Numbered from the stretch's first letter, positions 14,852 through 22,802 are shown. The stretch: 34,282 bases of DNA from Cupriavidus lacunae (GCF_003353055.1 NZ_QKWJ01000079.1:1-34282), one strand, 5' to 3'. The notes: a model not told the origin generated them from the letters alone. Program-made: numbers and translations.

Positions 14852-15043
14852 GACACACCAGCCATTGACGGCGAGCGCACTTGTCGCGATGTCGAATTCG
14901 CTGGATTGGGAATTCGCCGAGCCATCGATTGCCTGGTCCGGAGCGGCGTCGCCGATCAGGCAATCAACCAGCCGTTCGATTTCCGCTTCACTCAGGGGGT
15001 GTTCCAGAAACGCATTCCTTTTTATTTGCTCTTCCGCTCGCGG

Positions 15044-15130
15044 CTAGATCGAGTACTCGCTCGGGTCCGCAACAAGCTGGTCAAAACCATCAAGCGTTGT
15101 TGGGGTCACGTCGAACGCGGGCATTGACAT
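15044..15130 (-). CDS. 28-codon ORF in frame with the oxygenase, ended by TAG
   Basis: ATG at 15130 opens MSMPAFDVTPTTLDGFDQLV, then ADPSEYSI and TAG at 15046-15044. The next codon continues without a break into the oxygenase frame. It may be the true beginning of that gene with a nonsense mutation, or a separate short peptide. No strong ribosome binding site precedes it. I cannot decide between these. Confidence 0.25.
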   Translation of the reverse strand: MSMPAFDVTPTTLDGFDQLVADPSEYSI

Positions 15131-15333
15131 GCCCCGGACCCAGGAGGAAGAGCCGGGTCGAGGTAGTCGATCTGTCGGGACCACGGCGCAGTCTACACGA
15201 GTGGGACAACAAACCGATCGTTGATGCTCGGCTCGAGCGATGGCCTTGGCCGACGCTTATTACGTGCAACGGCCCTTGGGGCAACGTCGGACCTAACGGC
15301 GGCATCGGGTCGCTATGCAGAGATTTGCATAGA

Positions 15334-15779
15334 CCCCTATGCGCAGGTCGCAACTATGCGTAGATGGCGTGAAATTCTCGGTACCGGACCAACTCCGAGG
15401 GTTCCTGGCCCGATACTGTCTGCGCATAGTTATAGCATCCGTAGGAACCGCATGCATCGATCCCGTGCCCATAACCTGCATGGTATGTGTCGGCGAGCCT
15501 TATTTGTGCGGGTACCTTCTTTTTCATCGAGGGTTGGCTTTGACATAACTGTGGAGTGGTCTTGGAGCTCTCGTGGCCGTGCCAGAGTGTAATGACCCTG
15601 TACGGCACGCCGAATCGCGAAAGCCATCATGGCCGCTTTAAGTTGCACCACCACTTCAGTCTGCAGCGGAAACTATGCTCAGGTCTCGACTGAACCACCA
15701 TGCCAGAAGCTGCGCCGCTGCCGGACTCGATCAGGCGCCCCTGCGCGACCTACGCATAGTTGCGACCTGCGCATAGGGG
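15334..15779. mobile_element. 446-bp element bounded by 30-bp perfect inverted repeats
   Basis: CCCCTATGCGCAGGTCGCAA and ten further bases at 15334-15363 recur exactly inverted at 15750-15779. The 386-bp centre has no convincing gene. It contains a diverged copy of the same motif at 15672-15691 (16 of 20 bases) and a short one near 15423 (TGCGCATAGTTATAG), and a hairpin CTATGCA...TGCATAG lies just outside at 15313-15332. TAGA occurs on both outer flanks (15330-15333 and 15781-15784), one base off symmetrical, which could be a target duplication or chance. It looks like a non-autonomous element or a cluster of recombinase sites. The flanks from 15131 to 15333 and 15780 to 16014 contain no gene. 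Confidence 0.55.
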
Positions 15780-15825
15780 CTAGAGACGACCGAGCTATGA
15801 CCGTCCGCTGGGATCATCAAAACCC

Positions 15826-15851
15826 AATAATTTCGTGGTTGTGAAATTATT
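15826..15851. promoter_or_regulatory. AT-rich hairpin before the sigma factor gene
   Basis: AATAATTTC (15826-15834) and GAAATTATT (15843-15851) are perfect 9-bp arms with an 8-base loop, about 165 bp before the sigma factor start. The low GC makes it stand out. It may be an operator or part of the leader; no U-run follows immediately, so a terminator is less likely. Confidence 0.35.
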
Positions 15852-16014
15852 AATTGGGGGACTGCTCATGCGCCGCTGATGACAGACATGCCGTTTGCGG
15901 CACTCGAATGTTGCCGCGTTGATTGACCACGGCGGGGGACGAGAAGACACAGGCGCCAAGAGTCCCGCTTAGCAAAAGGCCCGAATCAAAACAAAAAGCC
16001 ATCCTCAGGTAGGA

Positions 16015-17178
16015 ATGGCTCCGAAACCCGCGACAATTCTTCCACCGAACATGGGACACCCCGAGGCCGGACAATTCTTTGCGTCAGGGATCCAGCGCGA
16101 ACTGGCGCCGATCCGCTTTACGGGCAGAACCATCGACCGCCTGTGCGCCAGTGTGCGCGCACAGATTACCGAGGTTCGTGCGATCGAACGCAGCATCCTG
16201 GAGATCGCCGTCGACCGTTGCGGCATGCCACGCGAGGCGTTTGTCGATTCGTTCCCGGGCCACGAGACCGACCTTGCATGGACCAGCCGCATGGCGGCGA
16301 CTTCGCGGCAATTTGGCGCGGCGCTTGAGCGACATCTGCCGGCCATTCAGGCCGGGCAACAAAAACTCATCGACATCGAGGCCCGGGCCTCGCTGCCACT
16401 TCAGCAGCTCAAGCAGATCAACCGCCAGATGAGTGCCGCGGAGTTGAAAATGCGGCAGGCCAAGCGGGAGCTGATCGAAGCGAATCTTCGTCTTGTCATT
16501 TCAATTGCCAAGAAATACTTGAACCGCGGCATGCAGTTCCTGGATCTGATCCAGGAAGGCAATATTGGCCTGATGAAGGCGGTGGACAAGTTCGAATACC
16601 GGCGCGGCTGGAAGTTTTCGACGTACGCCACTTGGTGGGTCCGCCAGGCTGTCACGCGTGCGCTTGCTGATCAGGCGCGCACCATTCGTGTGCCGGTGCA
16701 TATGATCGAGATGGTCAACAAGCTGAACCGGATTTCGCGCGAATTCCTGCAACAGACGGGACAGGAAGCGCATCCCGCCGTGCTCGCGGAGCGCATGGAG
16801 ATGTCCGAGGAAAAAGTGCGCAGTATCCTCAGGATCGCGAAGGAACCTGTCTCGCTCGAGACCCCTGTGGGCGACGATGCCGACGCGACGCTCGGTGACA
16901 TGATTGAGGATGTCTCTGCGAGTTCACCGACTGAGGCCGCGATTCACGCGAACATGCGCGCCGCGATCGATGAGGCACTCGACGAGTTGTCGCCGCGCGA
17001 GGCCAAGGTCCTGCGGATGCGATTCGGGCTCGATACGGCCTCTGACCACACGCTTGAAGAGGTCGGCAAGCAGTTCGACGTGACCCGCGAACGGATCCGT
17101 CAGATTGAGAGCAAGGCGATGCGCAAGCTGATGCATCCCAGTCGCGCTGACAAGTTGAGGCCCTTTCTCGAGCGCTAA
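16015..17178 (+). CDS. RpoD-like sigma-70 factor without region 1.1
   Basis: At 387 residues this is much shorter than housekeeping RpoD. Regions 2 to 4 are complete: NLRLVISIAKKYLNRGMQFL, DLIQEGNIGLMKAVDKFEY and FSTYATWWVRQAVTRALAD (region 2), RIPVHMIE-type RVPVHMIEMVNKLNRISREF (region 3), and TLEEVGKQFDVTRERIRQIE (region 4 helix-turn-helix). The end KLMHPSRADKLRPFLER is that of RpoD. Residues 1-120 are unlike the acidic region 1.1 and the long non-conserved insert, though LPLQQLKQINRQMSAAE matches the end of region 1.2. AGGTAGG lies right before the ATG. It would direct RNA polymerase to RpoD-like promoters, perhaps for genes of this island. It lies head-on to csp. Confidence 0.9.
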   Translation: MAPKPATILPPNMGHPEAGQFFASGIQRELAPIRFTGRTIDRLCASVRAQITEVRAIERSILEIAVDRCGMPREAFVDSFPGHETDLAWTSRMAATSRQFGAALERHLPAIQAGQQKLIDIEARASLPLQQLKQINRQMSAAELKMRQAKRELIEANLRLVISIAKKYLNRGMQFLDLIQEGNIGLMKAVDKFEYRRGWKFSTYATWWVRQAVTRALADQARTIRVPVHMIEMVNKLNRISREFLQQTGQEAHPAVLAERMEMSEEKVRSILRIAKEPVSLETPVGDDADATLGDMIEDVSASSPTEAAIHANMRAAIDEALDELSPREAKVLRMRFGLDTASDHTLEEVGKQFDVTRERIRQIESKAMRKLMHPSRADKLRPFLER

Positions 17179-17286
17179 GCAAAGGCGAGGAGTCCGCCCC
17201 TCTTTCGACGCCCTACCCCAGACCCACAGCGATCACGCATCGGCCCGATCGCTGCCCTGACAGGACGCGTTTGCAGCGCGGAACTC

Positions 17287-17490
17287 TTACAGCGGTTTGA
17301 TGTTCGCTGCCTGTTTCCCCTTGGGACCTTGCTTGACTTCAAAACTGACCTTCTGGCCCTCCTGAAGTGATTTGAAGCCGTTTCCCTGAACCTCGGAGAA
17401 GTGCGCGAACAGGTCATCGCCGCCGTCGTCCGGCGTGATGAACCCAAAACCCTTTGCATCGTTAAACCACTTGACGGTACCTGTTGCCAT
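17287..17490 (-). CDS. Cold-shock domain protein (CspA family)
   Basis: The 67-residue product, MATGTVKWFNDAKGFGFITP ... LFAHFSEVQGNGFKSLQEGQ ... GPKGKQAANIKPL, is a single cold-shock OB fold. RNP1 (KGFGFI) and RNP2 (LFAHF) bind single-stranded RNA or DNA. The start at 17490 is chosen because all CspA proteins begin at this Met; the in-frame extension to 17532 is rejected. These proteins act as RNA chaperones or transcription antiterminators. About 100 bp of untranslated leader is available, as often for csp genes. Convergent with the sigma factor gene, 108 bp apart. Confidence 0.92.
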   Translation of the reverse strand: MATGTVKWFNDAKGFGFITPDDGGDDLFAHFSEVQGNGFKSLQEGQKVSFEVKQGPKGKQAANIKPL

Positions 17491-17840
17491 GTTCTGAATG
17501 TTCCAAGGAAGACTAGTTGTAAATGACGCCACCGGCCTGCGCCAAATGTGCGGCTATCTTGTATCACGGGTGGGCCGTCGCCGACAATCCCTTTGGTCGA
17601 GGCTTCACAAGCCTTTAAATGCCCCGGTGCATTGATTGATCCTGCTGCGACGCAACACACGCGTCGCTTGATTCCGGCGACCAAAGAGTTTACGGTGAAT
17701 GCCCGGTGTGCGCTTCCTGCGCGTCCCTTGCACCGATGCATTCACTGCCGTTCTCATCGTCTTCGTGGAATTCGATCCACGGACCAGCTGTCGTAGGTTC
17801 CATTTTCCGACCCCGGCAAAGGCCGGCAAAGGAGGCCGCC

Positions 17841-18041
17841 ATGCTAAGTCCGCACGAAATCGCCGCGCTACTACTGCTTGGCGATGCGCAAGATATCGAT
17901 GATCTCGAACCAGATCAATTGGACGGCTTGCTGGCCCACAAACTGGTCACGATGGAGAACGGGCATGATAGCGGCAATGCTTATCCCCGCCTGACGAGTC
18001 AAGGACACTCCATGCTCGAAGCCGTGCGAAGCATTCGGTAA
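17841..18041 (+). CDS. Small hypothetical protein, possibly winged-helix-like
   Basis: The 66-residue product MLSPHEIAALLLLGDAQDID ... LDGLLAHKLVTME ... YPRLTSQGHSMLEAVRSIR has the helix-helix-strand pattern of a small winged helix: L..L...KLV.......P.LT..G...L. Proteins of this shape occur next to regulators and stress genes in Burkholderiaceae. The ATG at 17841 follows AAAGGAGGCCGCC, a perfect Shine-Dalgarno, which makes translation likely. No function known. Confidence 0.65.
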   Translation: MLSPHEIAALLLLGDAQDIDDLEPDQLDGLLAHKLVTMENGHDSGNAYPRLTSQGHSMLEAVRSIR

Positions 18042-18139
18042 GACTTCGTTTCGTGCCCAATCGCCGTGTCCCGGCAACGCCGGCCCCATGCACTTCTTGG
18101 CCCGTATGCTGCGGCTAACCGTTGTCGACCGGGGATCGC

Positions 18140-18175
18140 GGAAGCGCAACGGCGGTAGCCGGCCCATGTCAGCCA
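18140..18175. repeat. Dispersed repeat, copy 2 (partner at 13998-14032)
   Basis: GAAGCGCAACGGCGGTAGCC and the following GGCCCATGTCAGCCAT repeat the element at 13998-14032 in the same orientation. The surrounding 18042-18421 holds no gene I can support; the longer minus frames here have poor composition. Confidence 0.4.
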
Positions 18176-18421
18176 TCATCGTCCGTCGTCGAATCTCTGA
18201 TTCGGCACCGTAAATCACCTACGCAACAGTCTTCTGATCGCGCAGTACTACCTTCCTTCCCTGATCACGTTCACCAAATCCGCAAGCAAACGAAGCTGCC
18301 CCCTTACAATGTTGCCGTGCAATATAGGACCAGGGCCGAAGAAGGGCACGAATAGCCACACACCCTGTTTTGCGGCTGGCAAATACGCGTACGCCCGCCG
18401 AGGGAAGCAGCGGAGGACAGA

Positions 18422-18796
18422 ATGGCGACAGCTCGAGCTGGAACCAGAGGGGAGGCACTGAAGCTCCTGGAGACAGAGGGAGTAGCGGTGGTCGAGTTGG
18501 ACTACGAGTCAGGTTGGCAGGATGCTGTGGAACTCGGCAGGCTCGGCCAGAAGGTTGGGATACGCGTCGAGTATCGCGGGCACGAAAACATAGCCGTCCG
18601 CTCGCCGGCTGCGCTCGTTGCCGGCCTATTGCGACCAAAGATAACGTTCCGGCAGCGGAATCTGTACTGTCAGTTTGAGCTCAACAACTTGCCAGCAGAT
18701 GAGCTAGAGAGCCTGGAGGCAAAGGCGGCGAAGTTGGGGGACTATATTCTCGCGGGGCACTTGATGAGAGAGGTGGATGCACAGTGGACAGAGTAA
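18422..18796 (+). CDS. Hypothetical protein, 124 residues
   Basis: The product begins MATARAGTRGEALKLLETEG and ends HLMREVDAQWTE. The ATG at 18422 is preceded by GCGGAGGACAGA, a good ribosome binding site. Predicted features are mixed alpha/beta, with WQDAVELGRLGQKVGIRVEY in the first half and a charged helix ELESLEAKAAKLGDYILAG near the end. It has no signal peptide or membrane segment. I do not recognise the family. Its codon use is less GC-biased than that of the respiratory operon downstream, in keeping with the accessory character of this side of the window. Confidence 0.6.
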   Translation: MATARAGTRGEALKLLETEGVAVVELDYESGWQDAVELGRLGQKVGIRVEYRGHENIAVRSPAALVAGLLRPKITFRQRNLYCQFELNNLPADELESLEAKAAKLGDYILAGHLMREVDAQWTE

Positions 18797-18909
18797 GCTG
18801 GTGCGGTCTGCCCTTTCGACAATGAACAGTTCGCTGTAGGGAAGCACGGGTACTCGACAGCGTCGTTGTATCCCACTACTATCCCTCGCATGCCGAGAAC
18901 CATTATTAT

Positions 18910-18986
18910 TGGTGGGCCGGGTGGGACTCGAACCCACTATCAGTCGATTATGAGTCGACGGCTTATACCACTTAAGCTTCCGGCCC
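18910..18986 (-). tRNA. tRNA with CAU anticodon (Ile2 or Met), CCA encoded
   Basis: Read on the minus strand from 18986, a full cloverleaf forms: acceptor GGGCCGG/CCGGCCC, D-arm GCTT-AAGTGGTAT-AAGC, anticodon stem GTCGA/TCGAC with loop CTCATAA (anticodon CAU), variable loop TGATA, T-arm GTGGG-TTCGAGT-CCCAC, discriminator A and encoded CCA at 18912-18910. CAU is shared by elongator Met, initiator Met and the lysidine-modified Ile2 that reads AUA. Initiator features (three G:C pairs at the anticodon stem base, position 1 mismatch) are absent. The short D-loop differs from the usual chromosomal Met and Ile2 tRNAs of this group, so it may be an island-borne tRNA. Confidence 0.88.
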
Positions 18987-19602
18987 TTGCGTGGAGCGCG
19001 AGATGTTACCCGAAGGCGACCTCTTGCGAACAGTTTTCCACCGCCGCTGTTCTATAGCGCTGCAGGCGAACTGGAAAAACGCGGACTTTGCGGCTTCCAC
19101 CGCCTGGGCAACCTCGCGCTTCGCCGCGTCGATTGCCTCCTTCTTCGTGTCGGCGCGGAGTTTTAGCAAGTGCTTCTTCGCTGCCTGAGCTTCGCGTGCG
19201 AGCACGAAGCGCGGAGTATAACCGCAGCGGTTGGCAGACCTAATAGCGGACTGGCTCATCATTGTGTGATGACGTTTATGGCAGCCGGCGTAATCAGCGG
19301 ACAGCGCGGAATGCTCAGCCCGCACTGGCGCGGCAGCGCGAAACCGGGAGCGAGAAGTCCGAGATGATTGCGGCCACCGATCCGCCTAGCTCAGATCTGC
19401 TATTTGGAGAGACTGTGCAAGAGCGTTTCGCAACCTTGCGCAAACAGATCGACGGGGAAGCGACAGAGTCCATGCACTGACATTAGTCCAGATTTTCGCC
19501 GCGGTCCCAGGCGTCGATCAGCAACTTCGCAACTGTATTCACTGGAGAGGCAGCGTTTCGCAGGGACTAGCATCTAATACTCAGCCGGCGCAAGGATGCC
19601 TT
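18987..19602. other. 616-bp stretch with no well-supported gene
   Basis: Two weak candidates exist. A minus frame covering about 19255-18972 encodes a Lys/Ala-rich helical stretch (AREAQAAKKHLLKLRADTKK), but runs into the tRNA gene and has no ribosome binding site. A plus frame, ATG 19364 to 19480, gives MIAATDPPSSDLLFGETVQE and 18 more residues, also without a good site. The tRNA promoter must lie at the left end of this stretch. I see no mobile-element ends here. Confidence 0.4.
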
Positions 19603-19956
19603 AACAGCGCTGTTGGTCTGTCGCTCCGCGGGAACCAGTTTAGCTACGTATGCCAGCACCGGGGCGTAGACCATTAGCAGTTCCGTGTACGAATGCGGTT
19701 CGCGACCGCAGGAGCAGACTGAAGCGGGTACCGGTCAGAATGCCTAGAATCGGGTGCCGGCACGCGGCGATCGTCGGCGCGAGCCCGAACTCGCGTACTG
19801 ATTCTTCAGTACCAAACCCGCCCTCCGCGCGCACTGTTGCCTCCCGCAAACTGCGGGACAGTTTGCCCATGGTCGGTGCATTGATTACGCCGTATGCGCT
19901 CAGCCGAGAGCGCCTCGGCATGCGGCCACTTCCGGCCGCGTGTAGCCTCAGGCTAC
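19603..19956. other. Hairpin-tiled region, possible structured RNA or recognition site
   Basis: At least nine perfect inverted repeats lie in 354 bp: AACAGCGCTGTT (19603-19614), TGCGGT/ACCGCA (19694-19710), GTGCCGGCAC (19754-19763), CGCGAG/CTCGCG (19778-19795), GTACTG/CAGTAC (19795-19812), GCAAACTG/CAGTTTGC (19846-19866), GCGCTC/GAGCGC (19896-19913), GCGGCC/GGCCGC (19922-19939) and GTAGCC/GGCTAC (19942-19956). Two pairs overlap as exclusive alternatives: TCCCGCA/TGCGGGA (19842-19858) competes with the 8-bp stem, and GCCGAG/CTCGGC (19903-19919) with GCGCTC/GAGCGC. An outer 9-bp stem (19889-19897 with 19918-19926, one wobble) can enclose the latter. No RNA family was recognised. A minus frame (19921-19640) crosses it but looks like no protein I know. 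Confidence 0.5.
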
Positions 19957-19989
19957 GGCATTGTCAGGAAGGGAATGACGAGTTTCCAG

Positions 19990-20217
19990 CTAGCCCTTGA
20001 TTTTCTGTGAATCTTTGATGCAGGTGTTGCATTCGCGGATTTTGCCGTCGCGGCCGTGGACGAACAGTTCAACGCCATCCTCTTTCGCTTTTTCTGTGCC
20101 CGCGGCGACAGCCTGATCCTGCGTCAGGTATTCCGCGCTCGCTTCGTCTTCGCCTTCAACCTCGACGACCCAGCCATACTTGCCGGTTGGGATGACGTGG
20201 ATATTGTGTGCGTGCAT
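19990..20217 (-). CDS. DUF2188 domain protein
   Basis: The 75-residue product MHAHNIHVIPTGKYGWVVEV ... TQDQAVAAGTEKAKEDGVEL ... FVHGRDGKIRECNTC is a complete DUF2188 protein. The family pattern is HVVP....W.V......RA....T..EA...G..IA......L.IHG.DG.I.E. ATG 20217 follows GGAGGAAGACGCC, a strong ribosome binding site. DUF2188 proteins are small, cytosolic and uncharacterised, often near stress genes. It is divergent from the RHH-hyf-like operon, with 274 bp between them. Confidence 0.85.
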   Translation of the reverse strand: MHAHNIHVIPTGKYGWVVEVEGEDEASAEYLTQDQAVAAGTEKAKEDGVELFVHGRDGKIRECNTCIKDSQKIKG

Positions 20218-20438
20218 GGCGTCTTCCTCCTGCCAGCCCTAAATGCTTCAATTTTGACGAAGGCTCGCCGGAAACGCCAGCGACGAATGTGCGACACCGT
20301 CCAGTGTATGTGCCCTGGTTGCAGCGTTTTGCCAACTGGCCCCGGCGTCAGCTGAATGCGCCCGGCTTCCTAGTCATAAGTAGCGTGAACGTCGGTAGTA
20401 AAGGAATGGCAGCGTCCAGGCCTTTGGATTCGCATGGC

Positions 20439-20469
20439 CATCATCTATGATGTGATTCATGTAATCATC
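20439..20469. promoter_or_regulatory. Overlapping palindromes upstream of the RHH-hyf-like operon
   Basis: CATCATCTATGATG (20439-20452) is a perfect palindrome with a 2-base centre. It overlaps a second, imperfect one, GATGTGATTCATGTAATCATC (20449-20469), whose inner arms GATT/AATC are exact. Both lie 25-55 bp before the start of the RHH gene at 20492, where an autoregulated ribbon-helix-helix repressor would bind. Inference from symmetry and position. Confidence 0.4.
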
Positions 20470-20491
20470 GTATTGCCATCTTGAGGCTCCC

Positions 20492-20767
20492 ATGGAGCAA
20501 AAGACCGCTCGGCTTACGTTGCTCATCGATCCCAACAAGAAGGCTGCCTTCGAGCGCCTTTGCGCACAACAGGATCTGACTGCCTCGCAGGTGATACGGC
20601 GGCTTATCCGCGACTACCTGGCCCAGCATGGCGTCCAGTACGTGCCCAGCGGTGTGGACACGGACAAGGCAAAAGCCATGGGCAAAGAGAGGCAACCGGT
20701 CGGCGCGTCGTCGCGGCGCGACGCGGCACCTCCTGCCAAGCGCCGTGCGACCCGTCGCGGAGCCTGA
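20492..20767 (+). CDS. Ribbon-helix-helix (CopG/Arc-type) regulator, first gene of the operon
   Basis: The 91-residue product begins MEQKTARLTLLIDPNKKAAF, giving the beta strand (KTARLTLLID) and first helix, followed by ERLCAQQDLTASQVIRRLIR DYL, the turn and second helix of an RHH dimer that inserts its strands into the DNA major groove. The C-terminal 40 residues are basic (ASSRRDAAPPAKRRATRRGA) and probably disordered. Its stop is three bases before the HyfB-like gene, so it is cotranscribed and may control the operon. A paralogue sharing the KTARLT.LIDP.KK.AFE core is encoded at 28020-28223 on the other strand, just past the operon end. Confidence 0.8.
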   Translation: MEQKTARLTLLIDPNKKAAFERLCAQQDLTASQVIRRLIRDYLAQHGVQYVPSGVDTDKAKAMGKERQPVGASSRRDAAPPAKRRATRRGA

Positions 20768-20770
20768 TCC

Positions 20771-22792
20771 ATGAGCAGCGTGCCCCCTCTCACGCAATGG
20801 CTCCATCTCGACTGGATGCTTGTTGTGGTTGGAGCCTGGCTGCTTATCGGCGTGGCAGGGGTCCTGGCGCTGCATCGGTTTGCCCTGGTATCGCACGTGC
20901 TGTTCCCCATCGGGGGACTGCTAGGGCTCGCGCTGTTCGGCCTGGCGCTGCACGCTGTGTCCGGCACGCCTGAGGCAGCCGTGCTGCCCATTGGCCTGCC
21001 ATCGCTGCCGTTCCACGTCCGGCTCGACAGCCTGTCCGCCTACTTCCTGATGGTAATGGGGGGCGCGGCGGCTGGCATCTCCACGTTTGCGGCAGGCTAC
21101 TTCCGCAAGGGGGAAGGCACGCCGCCGGGCCTCCTTTGTCTTGAATACCACCTGTTTCTCGCCAGCATGGCCGGAGTGATCCTGGCAGACGACGCCTACT
21201 CGTTCATGGTGATGTGGGAAACCATGGCGCTGTCATCGTTTTTCCTGGTAAGCGCCAACCACCGCATCGCCGAAGTGCGCGCCGCCGGCTATCTCTACAT
21301 CACGATGGCGCGCATCGGGGCGATCGTGATCCTGTTGTGCTTTGGTGTGCTGCAGGCCAACACTGGCGAGTATACGTTTGCCAACATGCGAGCCCAGGCG
21401 CTGACGCCGTTCTGGGCCTCCGCCGGTTTCCTGCTGGCCCTGTTCGGGTTCGGCGCCAAGGCTGGCGTCCTGCCGCTGCACATCTGGCTGCCGGAGGCGC
21501 ATCCGGCAGCGCCCTCACCGGTGTCCGCGATGATGAGCGGCGTCATGCTCAACACCGCCATCTATGGTCTGTTGCGCGTCTCCTTCGACCTGCTGCAGAT
21601 GCGTCTGTGGTGGTGGGGCGGGTTGCTGCTGGCTATTGGACTGGCCACCGCGCTGTTCGGCGTGGTCTTCGCCGCGGTACAGACTGACATGAAGCGGCTG
21701 CTGGCTTATTCGTCGATCGAGAACATGGGCCTGCTCTTCGTTGCCATGGGCCTGACACTGCTATTTTCAGCCTATGGCATGAAGCCAATGGCTGCCCTGG
21801 CCCTGACGGCCGCGCTCTACCATGTCGCCAGCCATGCCTTCTTCAAGAGCCTGCTCTTTCTGGGAACCGGTAGCGTGCTGCATGCCACTGCCGAGAGAAG
21901 CCTCGGCAAGCTGGGCGGATTGATTCGCTATATGCCATGGGTGGGCTGGCTGACGCTGCTGGGCGTGCTGGCCAGCGCGGGACTGCCCCCGCTCGGCGGT
22001 TTCGTCTCGGAATGGCTGCTACTGCAAAGCTTCCTGTTCACGCCGGGTCTCCCGGAGCCAATACTGACCATGCTGATCCCGGTGGTCGCCGCGCTGATCG
22101 CGCTGGTCGCGGCCCTGGCCGGCTACACCATGGTCAAGTTCTTCGGCGTGATCTTCCTCGGCCAGCCGCGTGAGCCCAAACTGGCCCATGCGCACGACGC
22201 TGGAAGCTGGGAGCGTGCGGGCATGCTGTGGCTGGCGCTGGGCTGCCTCGCGCTTGGCCTGCTGCCGACCCAGTTCGTCCAGCTGATCGATCCGGTGACG
22301 CAGCAACTGGTGGCGAGCGGACTCGGCGCCCGGACCGCGGCCAGCGGCTGGCTGCTGGCGCCGAACGGCCTGGCCCAGGCGAGCTACGGGCCGGTCATAT
22401 TCCTGTCAGGCATCCTGGCCAGCTTTGCGCTCGCCTACATGCTGGTGCGCCGCTTCTACCACGGTCGGCTTCGCCGCAGCCCGCCCTGGGCTTGCGGCTT
22501 CCCATGGGGCACCGCGCGCATGCAGGACACTGCCGAAGGCTTCGGTCAGCCGATCCGGCAGATATTTGACCCGTTTTTCCTGATGCGCCGCGACCTGCCG
22601 ACGCCATTCGATGAGCAGCCGCACTACCGGGTCACAGTGGCGGACCATTTTTGGCGCTGGATGTATGTCCCCATGATCGATCTGGCGTCGTACCTGGCCC
22701 GGCTGATCGGCCTGATGCAGCAGGGACGCATCTCGGCTTACCTGCTGTACAGCTTCCTGACCCTGGCCGCCACGCTGCTGGCCGTGATGTGA
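20771..22792 (+). CDS. HyfB-like proton-conducting membrane subunit (NuoL/M family)
   Basis: The 673 residues agree with the length of HyfB of hydrogenase 4. The protein is highly hydrophobic, with about 14-16 transmembrane helices. FGAKAGVLPLHIWLPEAHP near residue 227 is the antiporter-family core, with the Lys and His of the proton path, and LAYSSIENMGLLFVAMG is the second conserved Lys/Ser/Glu region typical of Mrp/NuoLMN proteins. It should form part of the membrane arm that moves protons (or Na+) when the peripheral subunits carry out electron transfer. No HyfA or HyfD gene is present in the cluster. It is followed 10 bp later by the HyfC-like gene. The minus-strand frames opposite are shadows. 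Confidence 0.88.
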   Translation: MSSVPPLTQWLHLDWMLVVVGAWLLIGVAGVLALHRFALVSHVLFPIGGLLGLALFGLALHAVSGTPEAAVLPIGLPSLPFHVRLDSLSAYFLMVMGGAAAGISTFAAGYFRKGEGTPPGLLCLEYHLFLASMAGVILADDAYSFMVMWETMALSSFFLVSANHRIAEVRAAGYLYITMARIGAIVILLCFGVLQANTGEYTFANMRAQALTPFWASAGFLLALFGFGAKAGVLPLHIWLPEAHPAAPSPVSAMMSGVMLNTAIYGLLRVSFDLLQMRLWWWGGLLLAIGLATALFGVVFAAVQTDMKRLLAYSSIENMGLLFVAMGLTLLFSAYGMKPMAALALTAALYHVASHAFFKSLLFLGTGSVLHATAERSLGKLGGLIRYMPWVGWLTLLGVLASAGLPPLGGFVSEWLLLQSFLFTPGLPEPILTMLIPVVAALIALVAALAGYTMVKFFGVIFLGQPREPKLAHAHDAGSWERAGMLWLALGCLALGLLPTQFVQLIDPVTQQLVASGLGARTAASGWLLAPNGLAQASYGPVIFLSGILASFALAYMLVRRFYHGRLRRSPPWACGFPWGTARMQDTAEGFGQPIRQIFDPFFLMRRDLPTPFDEQPHYRVTVADHFWRWMYVPMIDLASYLARLIGLMQQGRISAYLLYSFLTLAATLLAVM

Positions 22793-22802
22793 TGAGGGCC
22801 GC

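Noticed and set aside
15334..15779. A complete RIT or Tn3 element
   Set aside because: No recombinase or transposase gene lies between the repeats, so only a non-autonomous element or site cluster can be claimed.
18972..19325. A 117-codon minus-strand gene with a Lys/Ala-rich helix
   Set aside because: Its 3' end covers the tRNA gene and the tRNA promoter region, and there is no ribosome binding site.
19640..19921. A 93-codon minus-strand ORF across the hairpin-rich region
   Set aside because: No ribosome binding site or recognisable family; the inverted repeats explain the sequence constraint better.
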